From Psettodes erumei (Eukaryota > Chordata > Actinopteri > Pleuronectiformes > Psettodidae): DNA of 64,000 nucleotides. Positions 1 through 14,429 of the stretch are shown here, in pieces. The notes under the pieces were generated by a model, which saw nothing but the letters and a program-made list of their open reading frames with translations, did not search any database and was not told the DNA's origin. Numbering within the stretch: position 1 is the stretch's first letter; each line of letters opens with the position of its first letter. The DNA lies in the NCBI GenBank assembly GCA_016785225.1, contig JAFBJZ010000915.1, positions 1,054,001 to 1,118,000 on the forward strand, given 5' to 3'. The translations under genes and the position numbers were made by a program.

Positions 1-1074
1 AGGAGACAGCAGAAGGTAAGGTCCTGTCTGCTCTGTCAGCTTTGGTGAGGCTGTAGTTGGGAAAACAATACTCCACATCTTCATTTGCTGTCACTAGCAC
101 GTGGGATGCACCCAAATCTGTACTAATAATGTTGTTTTCATTATGTTAGGGTCACTGGAAAGCACAACCCATAAGGTCACAACTATTGCTCTCCAGCTTC
201 ATCTTTGCTAACGAGGTTGTGCTCAGTAGAGGCTCGCTGCTATTGTCATTCCATCTGAATTTAGAGATTATATTGCATCGCTCCAACATCAGACAAGTCT
301 GCCGTCCTCTGGGATGACACGGCAGTTGTTGTTTACAGTAAAGAGCAGCACTGACAGGGTCATCTGTTCCAGACAACCTGATTGTCCGCAGGGCATGGAT
401 GAAGATACACTGTGTCTCTGCAATGTTTGGAGAGGTTGTAAAGGTCACACTACAAAGAGTTGATCAAAGGGGCGGGCAGTCATGTTTTGTTATGATTGAA
501 CTCCTGTCACAGCTCTGTAACGACCGGCAAGCATTAAACAGAGGTGCCATGCTGCTTTAAGTCAAGCCATTCACTCCTGACTGAAGCATTGTGTTTTAAA
601 CCAGGTATTTGAGTTTTGAGTAAAATTTACTGACAGCTATTGAATGGATTGGCTTAAGGTTTGGTACAGTCCTTCATATTCCCTTCAGTGTGACTTGTTA
701 TCACTTTGATGACCTAACAACTTTTCATCTATAGTGCCACCATCAGGATCAATGGAAATGACACAAGAAATTAGGTATCAGGCTTTGGCTACACAGGCCA
801 TTCTTAGTAGGAACAAGTCATTTTTTGATTTTTGATCTTTTCATGAGATTTGTTGACAAGAAAAACATAGAATATGGCCATCCTCATCCTCTACCAACTA
901 CCTCATGCTTAGTGTTTTTTTTAACTAAATAATAACTAAAGAATAATAGCAAAATCAGTAAGCAGAATATGCAGGACTTCATAGAGCACTTCAAAATCTA
1001 AAGCAGCATTATTTGAAGATGAGGGCTCATAATGAATTCAGTCTTTGTATCGCTGAATGAGATGTGTGTTTTGT

Positions 1075-1090
1075 AAAAAAAAAAAAAAAA
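1075..1090. repeat. Poly(A) run, A16
   Basis: Sixteen consecutive A bases on the + strand. This could be the tail of an old retroposed element on the + strand or a simple homopolymer. No element body is recognisable immediately upstream. Confidence 0.9.
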
Positions 1091-4000
1091 GGACAGGAAG
1101 TTAAGAGGGGGGATGACTGACAAAGGTGGGACAGATGGGATCTCATCACATGTTAGTCAACTGAATCACAAATCTCTTTACTAAGGCCCTTTGTTCCCAC
1201 TGAAACACCATTGAGCTGTTCAAAAAGTAAGCTGATTTCAGTAAAGATGGCCACTTAAGAAAACATAATGGTGTGGTGATTGTGGTGTGGGTGGCTTCCT
1301 CATTGTCTATTTTAAGTGTTTGTACTTCTACTGCACACGTAGTTTTCCACAGCCTTGCTCAAATAGCCTACTCAAACACAACACAAACTGTTTCATGAGA
1401 TTGATGCTGTGAATGAGATAGGATTTTCTTTTCTTTTTTCTATGATGCAGATTCTAAATAACACATCGATCAATTTGTTGGCTCAAACTGATGCTAAAAA
1501 TGAATTATGTCTATGGTGTCTTGTTTACTTGCAGCTGACCTATTCCCCTGTCCGTCCGAGATGCAGTTATTCCCATGTGGAAAAAAGTTCAAATGTCATG
1601 ATAAAAATAAATCCTGATTCTGTCAAAATGACCTTCTTTAGTATTCCTACCATGTTTTGCCTCCTTCATCATTTCCCCTGATGCTTCCAAACTGTAGGTA
1701 TCTCCATTTTTTTTTCTTTGGAGTTAATGCCAGCCAGTATGATGTACTGAGGTGAAAAAGGCCTTCAACTGTTATGGACACAAAGGGCAGGACGGTTAGT
1801 TCTCTGCAGTCTTAGCTTTCAAAGATAATAGCTTTGTGATGGGGTCCAGTGCTCATAAGAAGACTTCCAGTCTTTCACCAAGACCATGCTCCACACACGC
1901 CCACTGAGATTGATTCTCAATCTGCTGTCAATTTTTGATGGACTTTTGTTGAGAGCCGTTGGAGTGCTGAGTTGAAATGATAGTTCTAAAAAAAAATGCA
2001 CTTAGGTTTGTTTGACTGTAATTGGTTTCAGTGAATGGGTGAAGTGGTGAGATCACTAAGACAGACTTTATACTTGAGTTATTTTGGTCACTTTAGTCCA
2101 ATTTAAGGGACATAAATGACCATTTAAGAAAATGCGTGTTGTAACAGCACTATCTTACCCTGTCATGCCCCTGACATGTAGTCCACGTGATAACATCTCT
2201 TGTTTACTGGACTAACACAGGGGAAAGGTCTAGATCTCATGCTATTGTGTGACCAGTCTTAAACCCTCTCCTGTCTCTGTTCCCTGTCAGCCACCTCTGT
2301 CACTGTCCTGCTGCCTTGCCACCCTGCCAACAAAAGGCCTGGGAGTTGCCTCACTGATGGAGCCAAGGAACTGCAAAGCTGACAGTCAGGCTGACTCACC
2401 AGCCCCAAATGGGTTCTTGAAAGACACCCTTATCCTCCAACAGTACAGTGTGTACATGATCAACACACCCAATGCATCTAAAATTGGAACAATCACGAAT
2501 TTGGAGACTCGTGCTACTTTGAGAGACTCTGAGACTTTGTGTTTTATCATCCTAGTGATGTGTAATTTGTAAGATTTTGTTTTAATTTTTTCAACTATGT
2601 ATTGAGCTTGAGCCATACACTTCACAAAAAAATCTTGATATTAACAATGTTACCACCAAACAAAAAAAGAACAAGAATACGATTTTGCATTAGCTCTGAG
2701 TTTTATACTTGAAAAAATTGGTGCATTGTGAGGCTGCAAGGAAAGGCATCACGGACGTTTAAGGCAGGCTTGATCAAACACACACAGGCAGGTCTGTTCA
2801 CAGATCTCAGGTGTGACTGAGTGTTTTTGTATGAGCACATGTGCATGTGTACAGCTGGCCACAGCACAGATACGGCTCTAGATCCTTGCTGTGAGACACA
2901 CAGGCAGAATAAAAGAGATAGCAATTGCCTGCCTCCCTGAAAAATATGAAATAGATTCCCTTAACAGATATTTGAAAGTGTTGATACAAAAGACAAGTCT
3001 TAGCCTGTATTTGAATCCACACTCCTGTAGGGTTTTGCTCTACAAATTATCGGGAGAATAGATTATCATTCTTCTTGCAGGTTTTTAAGCAGTAGTTAGA
3101 GACTGTATGGATTTGTTTGTGATTTTTGCGTTGTACCAGAGAATCAAAATTTTCATCAAATTAAATGATATGAAATGAAGGTATATCCATGATATATGTA
3201 TTTGTGCACATCAAAGTGTGTGCGTTGTTGCCTCTGTATGCAGTCTCCTCTGTGGATGGAAATCTGCCTTTAATTAACTTACTGCTCTTTGGTCTTATGC
3301 CAGCTATAGGAGCAAGTTATGTTTTGAAGCAGACACACACACACGCAGCATTTATCAACTATGAATCTGCAATAATGAGCATCATCCATGTAAGTCACAT
3401 AAGAGCCATTCAGTGATCTTGAGCTCAGCTTCTGCTGCTGTGTTTGAAGAAGGTTTCCCTGTATAATATATGAGCAATAATTGAGGGTCTTCGCCGTTAG
3501 CATTTATGGAAGGTAGGCTCACATGCAACTAATAATTAACAGGGTTTCCTGACAGCAAGCGCCACCCACGTATCACTTTACATTAACTACAGAGGGAAAG
3601 AGAAAGGCCAAGCAGGGTCTTGTATTGTTTGGAGGCAACAGTATGACATCTGCAGGAGAGAAATAAAAAGATAAAGATAGTAAGGGGCTGTTGTTCTCCC
3701 TCTCTCACTCTTCCTCTCTCTGACTCTCTCAGTCTGTATGATGGCCGCAGTGCTGTGGGCTGTAATAGAGAGGAGACAGCATTAGGCACACTCAACACTG
3801 AGGCAGCGGGAACTTGCAGCAGAACTCCGCAGAGTCCTCTCCATCTGTAATCAGCAGAGTGAAAGGGGAGTCACACCTTCTTCTTCCTCCACACAATCAC
3901 TGTCTCTCTCCCGTCTGTCTCATTCTCTATCACTGCTTTTCTTTCCTTTTTTCTGCCATCTATGCTTCCCCCTCTTTAACTTTATTTCACATTTATCAAC

Positions 4001-7000
4001 ATTCACCTGTTGCTTTGTAAGGCATTGTTTGCCTTGTTGATCGGAACCTCAGTGTACATCTTGATTGCAGGTTGATATGGTTTTATTTCTGTCGCACGGT
4101 TCATTAAAATGTAGCACACATTAAAATATGTATGTAAAGACACATCATATGGAGGAGAATACATTAAAATGCAAAAATAACAAGCAGGAATGTGCAATGA
4201 AATTCTTTATTGTGTGGTCAATTCAGGCAAAAGACTAGCTGAGTCACACTTTCAAAGTAATAAAGTCTTGTTAACTGGTTACAAATGGTAGCTCTTACCT
4301 CTCCAGATGCACATATCTGTCTGTGGTGACACCATTCATGAGTGACTGCTGTGATTAACGTCTGGCACCAACACGACACCTTCCACACTGTGTACTTCAC
4401 ATTTAACAATAAAGCCGTCACTTAAATCTGCTCACTGTTCTTCCCATTCAAACCTCTTCCTTTCATCTAACTCTTCCCCACTTGCCTGAGTCTTATAAAC
4501 CAGAAATAGCCCTCAGTAATATTACCCATTGTCTGTCCTCCTCATCTCTCCCTGTCTCTACGTTCGGCCGTTTGTCTCAGCAGGGCTTTCTATATTACAC
4601 TAGCTCCCTTAAGGAGCCAGTTCATGAATAAATGAATAGAATGGGCAAATGATAACAAGATTGCTCATTTCGTTGCACAACATTATGTGTTTGTGTGTGT
4701 GTATGTGAGTGTGTGTGTATATGTGTGTGAGAAAGAGACAAGGAGAGAGAAAAAGAGAGTCCAGTTTACTGACTCCAATTACCTGAACTACCTGAACTGT
4801 ACTTACTACAACAACAAGTTTTGTGTCAAAGAAACATCTCAGAGCTGCAGTTAAATCAACTGACCTAATGATGATTTGCGGACAAGATGGGATGTGTAAA
4901 TATTGAATTCATTATTCACTTGAGGGTATTTTCTTTCCTGTCCTAATGTCCATTTGAACCAAACTTCAAATGCAGCCACATTAATGGTTTGTGCGTCATT
5001 CACCAACGTCACCTCGCCATATCCATGTACCTGCACTTAACTGTACCCCAGTCTTCATAGCCATCTAGGTAGAAATTTTGCAGTAGTTTTATTTTGTTGT
5101 TGGTTTGATTTGTTCTGTGTATGATGAATATATATAATAAGTCAGTATATGCCTGTGCCTAAAAAAATTAGAGAAAAAAAGAATTCATGTGTCCTAATGA
5201 TGTTTGTCCTCACTGGGAATGATGAAGCAGCTAGGTTTACTGAGGGAGGGTAACTAGTATGGGAAACCACTATTTAATTCAACATCCATCCATCTACCCC
5301 TCAGAGACGGAGCCAAGCCAAGAACGGACAAGAGGCAGGCCTTCTAGCAGAGTGCTAACTCTGCATTATGGTGATGGATGGGTCCAGACTGATGTTCCTC
5401 TGCTCCTGGATTTGTTAGTGCTGCCTTTTTCAGTCTAATGACAATATGAGCTTAAAGGTAGTTTTGGTAAATGTGCTGCTCCGCAGCTGTAAAAGTTGCC
5501 CCTGTCTGTCTTCTTGATATAAATCTCTCCATTTTAATGTGAATCTGGGGATGACAAAAACACACTGATAACCACCTGCACCAAGCATCATTGCCAGGAC
5601 TGCCGATGTCATCCCTGTGTAGACAGAAATTATATGACTTTGTTAAATCTGCCTCCAAGGATCATAATAAAAGTAAAAGCAAGAATATGAAGTGTGTCCA
5701 GGAGAAAAGCTACCGATCACCATCTAATTAAACAAATAAATATACAACACATACAACATACAAAGCACACCCCTGCTGACTGGTGGAGCTGCCGGCTATC
5801 TTTCTCTTTAATTGACCGAGTAGTGCGATACTGGATGAAGCAGTTACTTGGTTGCTGTCACTGGGAAGGTCAGAGCTGTCACGTGTGTTGCTAAATCATT
5901 TGCTTGTACAGACATATAAATATACAGCATTTACTATGGTGCACATTTTTGTGTGCTTACATACGTGTATGCGACAAATGCTCAGTTTTGTACTCTCTCA
6001 ACTTATTAAGATCTGTTTGTACAGATAAATCCAGTGAGCTCTACTATCAGCCCCCAAGTTTTGGCTTTGAATGAATCTGAGCTAATGAGATTCTCAGAGA
6101 AGATATTAAGAGTGAAAAGTGAACATACACAAGCACAGCCTATTAATCTACAGTAAATTGTACTTTGGAGGCATCGTATTATGTAGTCAGTCAGATTTAA
6201 CTAACTTTATAACAGTGTTGACCATAAAAGTATCAGAGGTTGTAGTGGTAGTTGTGGTAATCCTCATGGTGAATATTAGAGCAAAGGGGCTAAGACATTG
6301 TTGGGATGTCCTCAGAAAAGCCCTCACCTCCAAAAGACTGTATGTGCAGCTTTTAATTGCTCTCACCATTATGTCCTACAAGCACTTGCAAGTCTTCAGC
6401 CAGGAACTTTAATTTGACAGAATGTGGCTGAAACCCAAAGTGGCATGTCCTATTAGCACAACATAAAGAGAATGGGAAATCTCATTGTGTGTGCTGCTGA
6501 CAGGTTGAAGCACATTAGGTGGGTTGACCTGTCACCTGGGCCATCACCAAAAGAGCAGGTATTATCCTCCTTCCTGCTCATTTTTCAGTGTTTGACTGAT
6601 GCATTTACATTAGGTTTTATCAGTGGATCATTTAAATTAGTTAAACTACAAACAAGTTCACACTAGCTCAGTGTGTAGACCTGTTTTTTTGACAACAGAT
6701 CAATGAAAAACAACAAAGTTAAAAGTCTTAAGATTAAAAGAGGTCCTCTGGGAAGCTTTTCCATGGTTGACATTTTGAGAAATAAGCTTATTAGTTTTCT
6801 TGCCATGGTTTAGATGAGAAGAGTGATTATTGATTTAGGCTACATTTGTTATTGACTAAGAAAAGTTGTTGTAAAAAAAGAAAGAAAAGAAACTCTTCAT
6901 ATTGCTCAGTTGAAATGTTCTTGTAATAACACTAAGAGCCCTTTAGCTTTGTTAGCTGCCTGATGGGTGTTTCCTCTTTGCACCACATCATGTATTGGAT

Positions 7001-9639
7001 CAAATCAGGTGATTCCAACAGGCATAAAAGAGTTTTACACTCAATAGTTTTACATATTGAAATTTTTATCCTAGCATTAGCTATTTAACAACTTAATCCT
7101 TGAAAAGCAGGCTTTCAGATTGCACCCACTTGGTTAAGTGACAGTTCCTCAAACTGTAATAAAAGTTTAGTGTATTATCCAAGTCTGATCTGTGGTTTGT
7201 TGTCTGGTAATGAGGAGCTGACATTTACCTTGCATTTGTTTGTCAGATTAGAAAAGACAAACCATCAGTTGAGGATTCAACTTCATATGCTGCTACCAAC
7301 TGCCATCCTTCATTGAAAGTTAAATTAGATCTTACTTTTTCTCCCTTTGCCTGCAAACTTTCTTTGAGGAATACTCTCAGCCTTGATTTTCGATCCAAAG
7401 CAAGAACAGATAACAGATGGTTATATTCTTATATGTCCATTCATCTAGCTGTTGATTTTTCCCCAGCCCATATCTTAAGTTCTCTCCAATGATTAAACAA
7501 TCCACGTAAGTAGAATTGGACACTTAATCTAATGTAGTGACTGCACCCTAATCTTTAATTCACCCATTTGCATTGACACAAAAGTTCATTATATTGGTCC
7601 GATGCCATATGGATCACTGCTCTTCTTCCATAGTCGCTCTCCTTACATAATCTCAGATCAATAAGACAGGACACTGCTCACTTTAACCCACACCAGCAAT
7701 TCTTGTATTTGCTTTGCACTTATGGGTTAAAAGTCATTTAAAACCATTTGGTCAAGAGCTGTGTGATACTAAAACTATCAACAACAATGAATGTGTTTTT
7801 GTTATAAGAAAAGCACAAGTTAGCATTATACACCATTCACAAAAACACTAAACGTGATAGTTTTTTTCCAACTGTGGCATTTAAAGGAACATTGCTGCTT
7901 CCTGCAGAGTCGCTTCCACATTCACATATTTAACTGTTTTTATGTGACTATTGTGGTTCATTTATTGTTTAGCTCATGCAGTGAAAGATTCGTTGGGGAC
8001 TGTAGGTGGACTTATTAATGGAAATCCCTCTTGTCTAACTTAATGTATGATATAACTCATACCATGACTCACACTAAATTGTGAAGTATTTGTATCACAG
8101 CCCACCACTATTCCCTGATAACAAGGACACCTATGAGAGTCTGTGGATGCAAATCGGCTTCAAATAAAAGCAATTAGGCCTCATCCTCACAGTATTTCTC
8201 AAAATATCCCACCAGCCTCTTTTCTTCTATTCCTTGACTCTCAGTGACTTTACATTCACCCTTTATTTGGTGCCTCAAATTGAAATTGATAATGTAGGAA
8301 AGCGCCTGATATCATATAGCAAAGAGTACGGTCTAGACATGAATGCCCTGAGAAACTTGTTATGACTTTATTCTGACTTGACTTAAATGATGCCTCATTT
8401 TTATCTCTTAAACAATTGGAAGAGAATTCATTTTCTATGGCATCAGTCAAATTTTAAGTGTTGAATCCTTGACAAATACAGAAAATAAGGAAATTAACAC
8501 AAATGCAGACACAGAGATCAAGACCATCTGTCAGAGTGCTGGACACATGGTGGCCACGGTAAAACTATTTGCTCTTAAATGGTGATTAAAAATCAGTCCC
8601 ATAATGTGAAGGTGACAAGTGTTTCTGGATTTAATTTTTTTTCTTCAAGATGTAGCATTAAATAGCTGGTGGCTTTGGCAGAGGCCATTATGGTCAGCTG
8701 TAGTCCAAGTTGGAAACATGGTGAGAAATATTTGGAGCATCTTCTCTGGCATTAGTGATAGCTGTCAGTCCTGAGGGCTAGCCCTTCTCTCTGCATACTA
8801 ATACAAAACTAGAAATGGCAATTAGTCCCATTAGCATGCTGATCACCCTGGAGATGCAGAAACACTGAAGAGGAGGAGGAGGCAAAGGAGAAGGAGGTGG
8901 GGGGGTCCTGACCTTATCAAAGGCTGAGCAGCAGTGGGCATGCTAAGAATATAGAGTGAGCTTGGGTTTATTTTTTAAAAAAGATGAAAACTGAGCATAA
9001 ACACTGTAATTGTATTTAGATGTCTCCCAGTGTCATTCCTATGTGCTCACAGTGTCATTTAGGGAATACAATTTTTTTTATTGTCAACAAAACCAAGAAT
9101 GAGTTGTCCTTCTAGCAGGGTGCCATTGTCATTGAAAACTTTTAAACATGTACTGTTTCCTCACAATGGAAATGGCACTTACTTTAATTAGAATGAAAAT
9201 GCAATTGCAGAGTTATTTCAGAATAAACGACACTAGCCTTGTTCATTTTAATGAAGAAATATAACACCCAAAGCAACAATGTAGCTCCCCTAATGTGTCT
9301 GTATATGACACTGGTGTGGCATGGGGCTGTAAGCAATGTGGTCACACTCATAAAATTTAGGCTAAATTTAATACAGGTTTTGATCTTTTAAGGGCAATTA
9401 ACAATTGCCATGTAATTAGCTCTCTGAGGCTGTAGTATATACAGTATATAAAAATGATATAAAGGTTAATGGAATGCTAACATGCAAACACAAACCACAA
9501 CTGAGGCTGATCGGAACGTCACTGGTGTTATAGGTATTTGTTCATACTTTTGTAAAATATTGGACTAATTCAAATTTTGACCAAATGATGGCTCAAGGAA
9601 AATTTATATACCATATATACCATACAAACCATCTGGACG

Positions 9640-9790
9640 GGCATGTATGTCATGACAAGAGACATTTCACTAAGAACCAAAAACATAATCCTCTTGGTGG
9701 CACTAAAAGAAAATCACCAAAATCAGTAAGCTTTGACTACCTGTATGACATCCAAATTTCATGGCAGTCCAACAACAGTATGTAGATATA
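9640..9790. repeat. Diverged teleost-type interspersed repeat fragment
   Basis: The segment carries, in order, a 'gacatttcact' block, a 'ggtggcacta' block, a 'aaaatcaccaaaatcag' block and a 'ccaaatttcatggcagtccaac' type block. The same order occurs in a very widespread degenerate repeat that I recall from teleost genomes. Related units occur at 11,699-12,000 in this window. Family name and orientation cannot be fixed by eye. Confidence 0.5.
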
Positions 9791-11698
9791 GCTAGGTATG
9801 GCTGTAGATATAGCCACTACAATTCCTAGAGCCATGCTGCTAATGAAATAACCTTTACTCCTCAAGTTGCCCCCTAAGATACAATATCTCAGATATAGAG
9901 ACACTACATGCTTAAAACTGATCCTAAAGCTTATGGACAACCTGTCATTCATAGAATAGAGCTCATTAACTTTCACACTGAAAGGAGAAGCAGCAGTAAC
10001 TCCCACTCTGGATGAACAATTACTGCTCTGACAGGATTATTCTAAAAACATGCTGCTTGAGAAACTCACTTTCCCTGAAGCTTAGTGTAATGTAATAACA
10101 CCAGAGGCATAAGAGATTTATAACAAGACAAACCAGCACCCACCTCTGCTCTGCACTATTGACGTACATCAGCAAAAGAGTTTTGGAGATATAGAACAAT
10201 TTAAAACATGAGAAGAGGAGTGAGTATAATGATGTTATGAGGTCAAACACAGACCAGCACAATACACGGGCAAATATGGAACCACATCTCCCTGAATATG
10301 ACCTGGGTATGATAGAAGAAGAAGATGTGGTCCCTCAGTCCCCAGGCTTCCCCATTTTGGCCCCCCAGCTGTGCCCTCACCAGCCTGGGGATCGATCTCC
10401 GCCTGCCTGCCTCGAGCTCCCATGCTCCGGACGCTTCATTAGGCCCCGCCTGCTAGAGTGGATGCTCTAATTGACGAGGGCCACTGAGAGCCAGCATCCT
10501 CGTCTGTTGCGCTCTCAGGGAAAGGGTCGCCAGGCATCAGCCGCACACACTAATCTTTCCCATTATCCCCTGCTCTTCTGTGGGAGAGGGAAAAACAGCC
10601 TGGCTGGGGTTTGTGTGTCTTTGTGTGCAAAGTGTATCTTATATTTAGGCGTGTCTATTTGTCTGTGATCATGTCTCACCTTTATTTGAGTTCTTTGGCT
10701 AATGGGGGCACAGGTCTGACCAGATCACGTGATAAGCATTACATCCATCTATGACACTTGTTGACAGCTTACTCTATGAGGACTATGTCATGAGAAAAAA
10801 ACACCCTCTGCTCTACAGGATGTTTTTCATGTGAATGCGCTGATCCTTACTGCTTCACACTATACTTGTTGTGTGACCAACACTGACACATTTATTAAGA
10901 GCTTTTTACTGCAGAATGAAACATATGAATCCTGTACACTATACCTCCCTGCTATATTTGTGTCATGTGAACTGTCACATGACGGTACACTGAATTAATT
11001 TTCATTCATAGTTCCTCTGATGATTCACACCTCTCATGTCTAATTTCCTTCCTTAATCATTATGATTGAACATTTTAATTTACGATTTAAAGCAATTTAC
11101 AGCATGGTAATAATAATCTGCAGGTCAGTTATGATCTGGGACAGCCTTGAGATTAAACAAGTTTTATTTACATTGCATGAAGAGTATTTCCAGGTGGCAG
11201 CAATATTGTACATGTGTTTGAACTGTTTTCTTTTTGGTTCTTTTGGCCACATTTCCATTAAAAGAGTAAAGATATATTCACTGAAGTTTGTTTTTCTTTC
11301 TTTATATCTGATAAAAATAGGACACAACTTGTGATTGAAGATTAAAAAGAGGCAATAGCACTCCTATTACCCAGTCAGTAAAAAAATGTTTTTGTTTGAC
11401 TATCCCAGTGTTTCGTAACAACCCTTGAAGTGTCAATAAAGCCATCCAGTCCAAGTTCAAATTTTTTGCTTGGCTATACTGGTGGTACTAAAGGCCTGTC
11501 TCCTAGTAACCACAGCTGTAAGTTCTCATTAATGCAGCCACTCTTCTATACTTCTGATTACTTCTTTCCGAAAAGGAGAAAAAATAGAAAAACCGTGCAT
11601 TAAATGAGGAATAGTGATTGCTTCATTTCAAAAACACCAGCAGTAACTGTCAGCCATTGATGGATTGATGGTTCAAAGTTATTATAGTTAATCCTCCA

Positions 11699-12000
11699 GG
11701 GACCATGGATTTCTGTACCAAATATAATGGCAATACATCCTGTGGTTGTAAAATATTCCAATTTAAAAAGTATCAATCTCATGGTAGTGCTGAAAAGTCA
11801 TAAGAGTACCATGATTATTTAGATTCATTTTTGGGGGACCATGAATATCAATAGCAAATTTTATGACAATGCATCTGATAGTTGTTGCAATATTTCATTC
11901 CGAGTCACAAACTTACAGGGTATCTAGAAAAAGATTCATTAGGATTCTTTCAAATTTTATGTCCCCGCATCCAATAGAGATATTTCAGTCTGGAGCAAAG
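11699..12000. repeat. Three degenerate copies of a ~60-bp interspersed repeat unit
   Basis: Units at 11699-11760, 11835-11897 and 11951-12000 share the pattern GGGACCATG.AT, then CAAAT..TATG.CAAT.CATC, then GTTGT and ATATTTCA. The first two are roughly 70% alike by eye; the third lacks the first block. This arrangement matches a common teleost repeat in which such blocks recur inside a longer element. It is not a recent insertion, because no intact ends or target duplications are visible. Confidence 0.6.
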
Positions 12001-14429
12001 TAATCAACAACTGCCCGACCAACACTGCCTTCCATAAAGCCACATGGTTCTCTGCAAATGTACAGTATGTCTTCCACAGTGACCTGTTGAAGAACCTCAT
12101 TAGTATCAGATGAATGAATTAAAGTCTCTGACACAATCTAATTGGAAGGGGAAGCACCTCAAATGTAATGACACATAGGACAGCAAAATATCTTTCTACA
12201 CCAAAGACTAGAGTCTATCTGTAATGATTTTGTCATTTTTAACCCATATAATGATGTTTTTTGTGTTTGAAGTTTGTTCTCGTTACCTAAATGAGAATAA
12301 ACCTAGCCATGGCCATTATTACATTTACATATACTGTATAAGGCATATACAGTAATATGATATTACATTTTCTTTGGTACTTCATCTTTCTCCCTTTTGT
12401 CATTTTCTATTAAAGTTTTTTATTACAGTTATATTTATTATTTTTATTCTGCAATAATTATTTCTCCAACATGAGGTGACTCACACCTTTCCCCAGTTTT
12501 AAAAGTATTGCCTTTGTTTAAGGATAGCCATAAAAATATAAGTCAAAGGAAAAACACTATATAGTTTCTATGACACACAAAGCCAAGTAATAAATTTGTG
12601 CTCCGTTATTGTTGATATATTGGACAGGGGAAGTGGTAGAAGCCTGATCATATCTTTCAGGCAAAGTATGTGATTCATCTTGTCTAAACCTGAATGAAAG
12701 TGAAAAAAAAAATCAAAGCTCTACTTCTTTTTTCTCTCTCACTGATTTTGAGTCAGCCTCTAATAAGCAACAGGGTTCTTGTAATGGTCCAGTGGATTTA
12801 CCTTTGCCAGATCCAGTTTTTCATATGCAAGAGAAAAAAAAAATCTATGAATTTATGTGATGTGGGTTAAGAGGAAGCACAGAACAGCTTGTGTGTATTT
12901 TGACTGAATTACAGTACTATTAAAAGAGGTAATAAATACAAATAAATAATGCTGCTCTCAGTTTAACCAACATAACATCAACCTTAGTACATACAGGAAC
13001 ATAAAACACCAAAAGAGAAAAGATTGGGTTGAGAAAACAGTGAAGGAAAAAAAGCATATAAAAAACAAGACTACTCATTGACAGACACTCGCATATTACA
13101 GACAGTATTCTACATCCCCTTTCCTCCACTTTCCCCATCTCCCGCTAACTGCATTTCAGCTGAATTTGTGATCTGGACATCACTTCATATCATCACTTGC
13201 AGCCATTTACAAGTCATGACAATTGAGTTTAAGTATAGCACATGCAGTGTGGTTTTCATATTAGATGCACATGTTTAAACTTCAATGGGGTTGAACAACA
13301 GGGAGAAATGTACTGCATATATACTACATATTCTGATTCAGACTAACGTTAAAATACACAGTGTATGAATCAATGTTACCATCTAGTGGAGAGAAATTAG
13401 AGCACAAGTACGGCAGCAAATCCTGATCAAAAGATGATTGAGAGGTGAAAGGGCAAACATTTGTGATTGGTTCTAAGCATAAAAAACATGATGACGTACA
13501 TACAGGATATATCTTCAGATGTAACACCTGGATCTGTGTATATAAAATAATAATATAGTAAATAATTATAGTGTTACCAATGGTATTTTTTTTCAAATTA
13601 TTTATCAGTGAAGTTGCATAATAGACTTTGGTAGCTAGAGAGTAAAACTGAGTGTCCTAGATGAAAATTACAGTAAGAATATAACAGGATCTTATGTTTG
13701 CTATGGGATAAAGCAATGCACATATCATCAAATATTTTTGGCATTACTATTCTACCACTGGGTAGACAGCAGAAGGTTTGGTTATATAATCATCTGTTCT
13801 GTTTTTTGTTGGTTGTCTGCAGGGATCAACTAATCTCTAGCTGTGGAGAGTAGTTTCACTTTTTGGTAAAACCCTCTACACAGCATTGTTCTCTCAGTCA
13901 GCCTTTTCCTAAATGAAATAACCACTTGCTGTAGCATGACACTGTTTCCCAAGCAGCCATTGTTTAGGCTTTGAAAAATTTATTTTCAGACATATGGATT
14001 GGATCAAGCAAATCCGAGAAACCAAAAACTAACCAAGACATATCGAAACCTATGCTCTCTGTTAGTTTGAATTGGTTGTGTCGTCTGTGCAAAGGTATAA
14101 GAAGAGAACCAGGCAGAAGAGAACCATGCCTTTCTTTACATACAAAATCTGTCATCAAACAGCCATTGCACCCCCCCCCAAAAAAATAGAAACGGTCTCG
14201 ATGTCATAGTGCAGTGAAATGCTTGTTATCATCAAAATCTAGTCATCACTGTCGATCATAATACATCATGAGTTTGCTGAGTACAGTATCCAAGAGCAAC
14301 CCACACGTGGGTTTATGGTTACTTACAGGACCTTTGCAGGCCCATACCAGGGCTCAGGACCACAGACATTAATTTTTAACCAAGCGAGTGATGCATCGCG
14401 GCACAGAACAATCTTTGGTTAACTTCCCG

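Larger units (their letters stand above)
1..14400. other. Gene-poor intergenic region upstream of tmcc1
   Basis: I find no exon here that I can support. Open frames are short, lack recognisable domains and are mostly set in AT-rich sequence. The stretch holds an A16 run at 1075-1090, an imperfect TG-rich tract near 4685-4730, degraded interspersed repeat units (9.64-9.79 and 11.6-12.0 kb), and three patches with unusually even composition and homeodomain-like ATTA cores (about 8.66-8.87, 9.39-9.44 and 10.27-10.52 kb) that could be conserved non-coding elements. In mammals the gene upstream of TMCC1 is TRH or a neighbour of it. No such coding sequence is visible. Confidence 0.6.

Noticed and set aside
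1..14. Possible exon end at the left edge (CAGAAG followed by GTAAGG)
   Set aside because: The donor looks good, but only 14 bases of the supposed exon are present, so no frame or homology can be tested.
10237..10470. 77-codon open frame on the + strand
   Set aside because: Open on both strands because of composition. No conserved motif, splice context or neighbour supports a gene.
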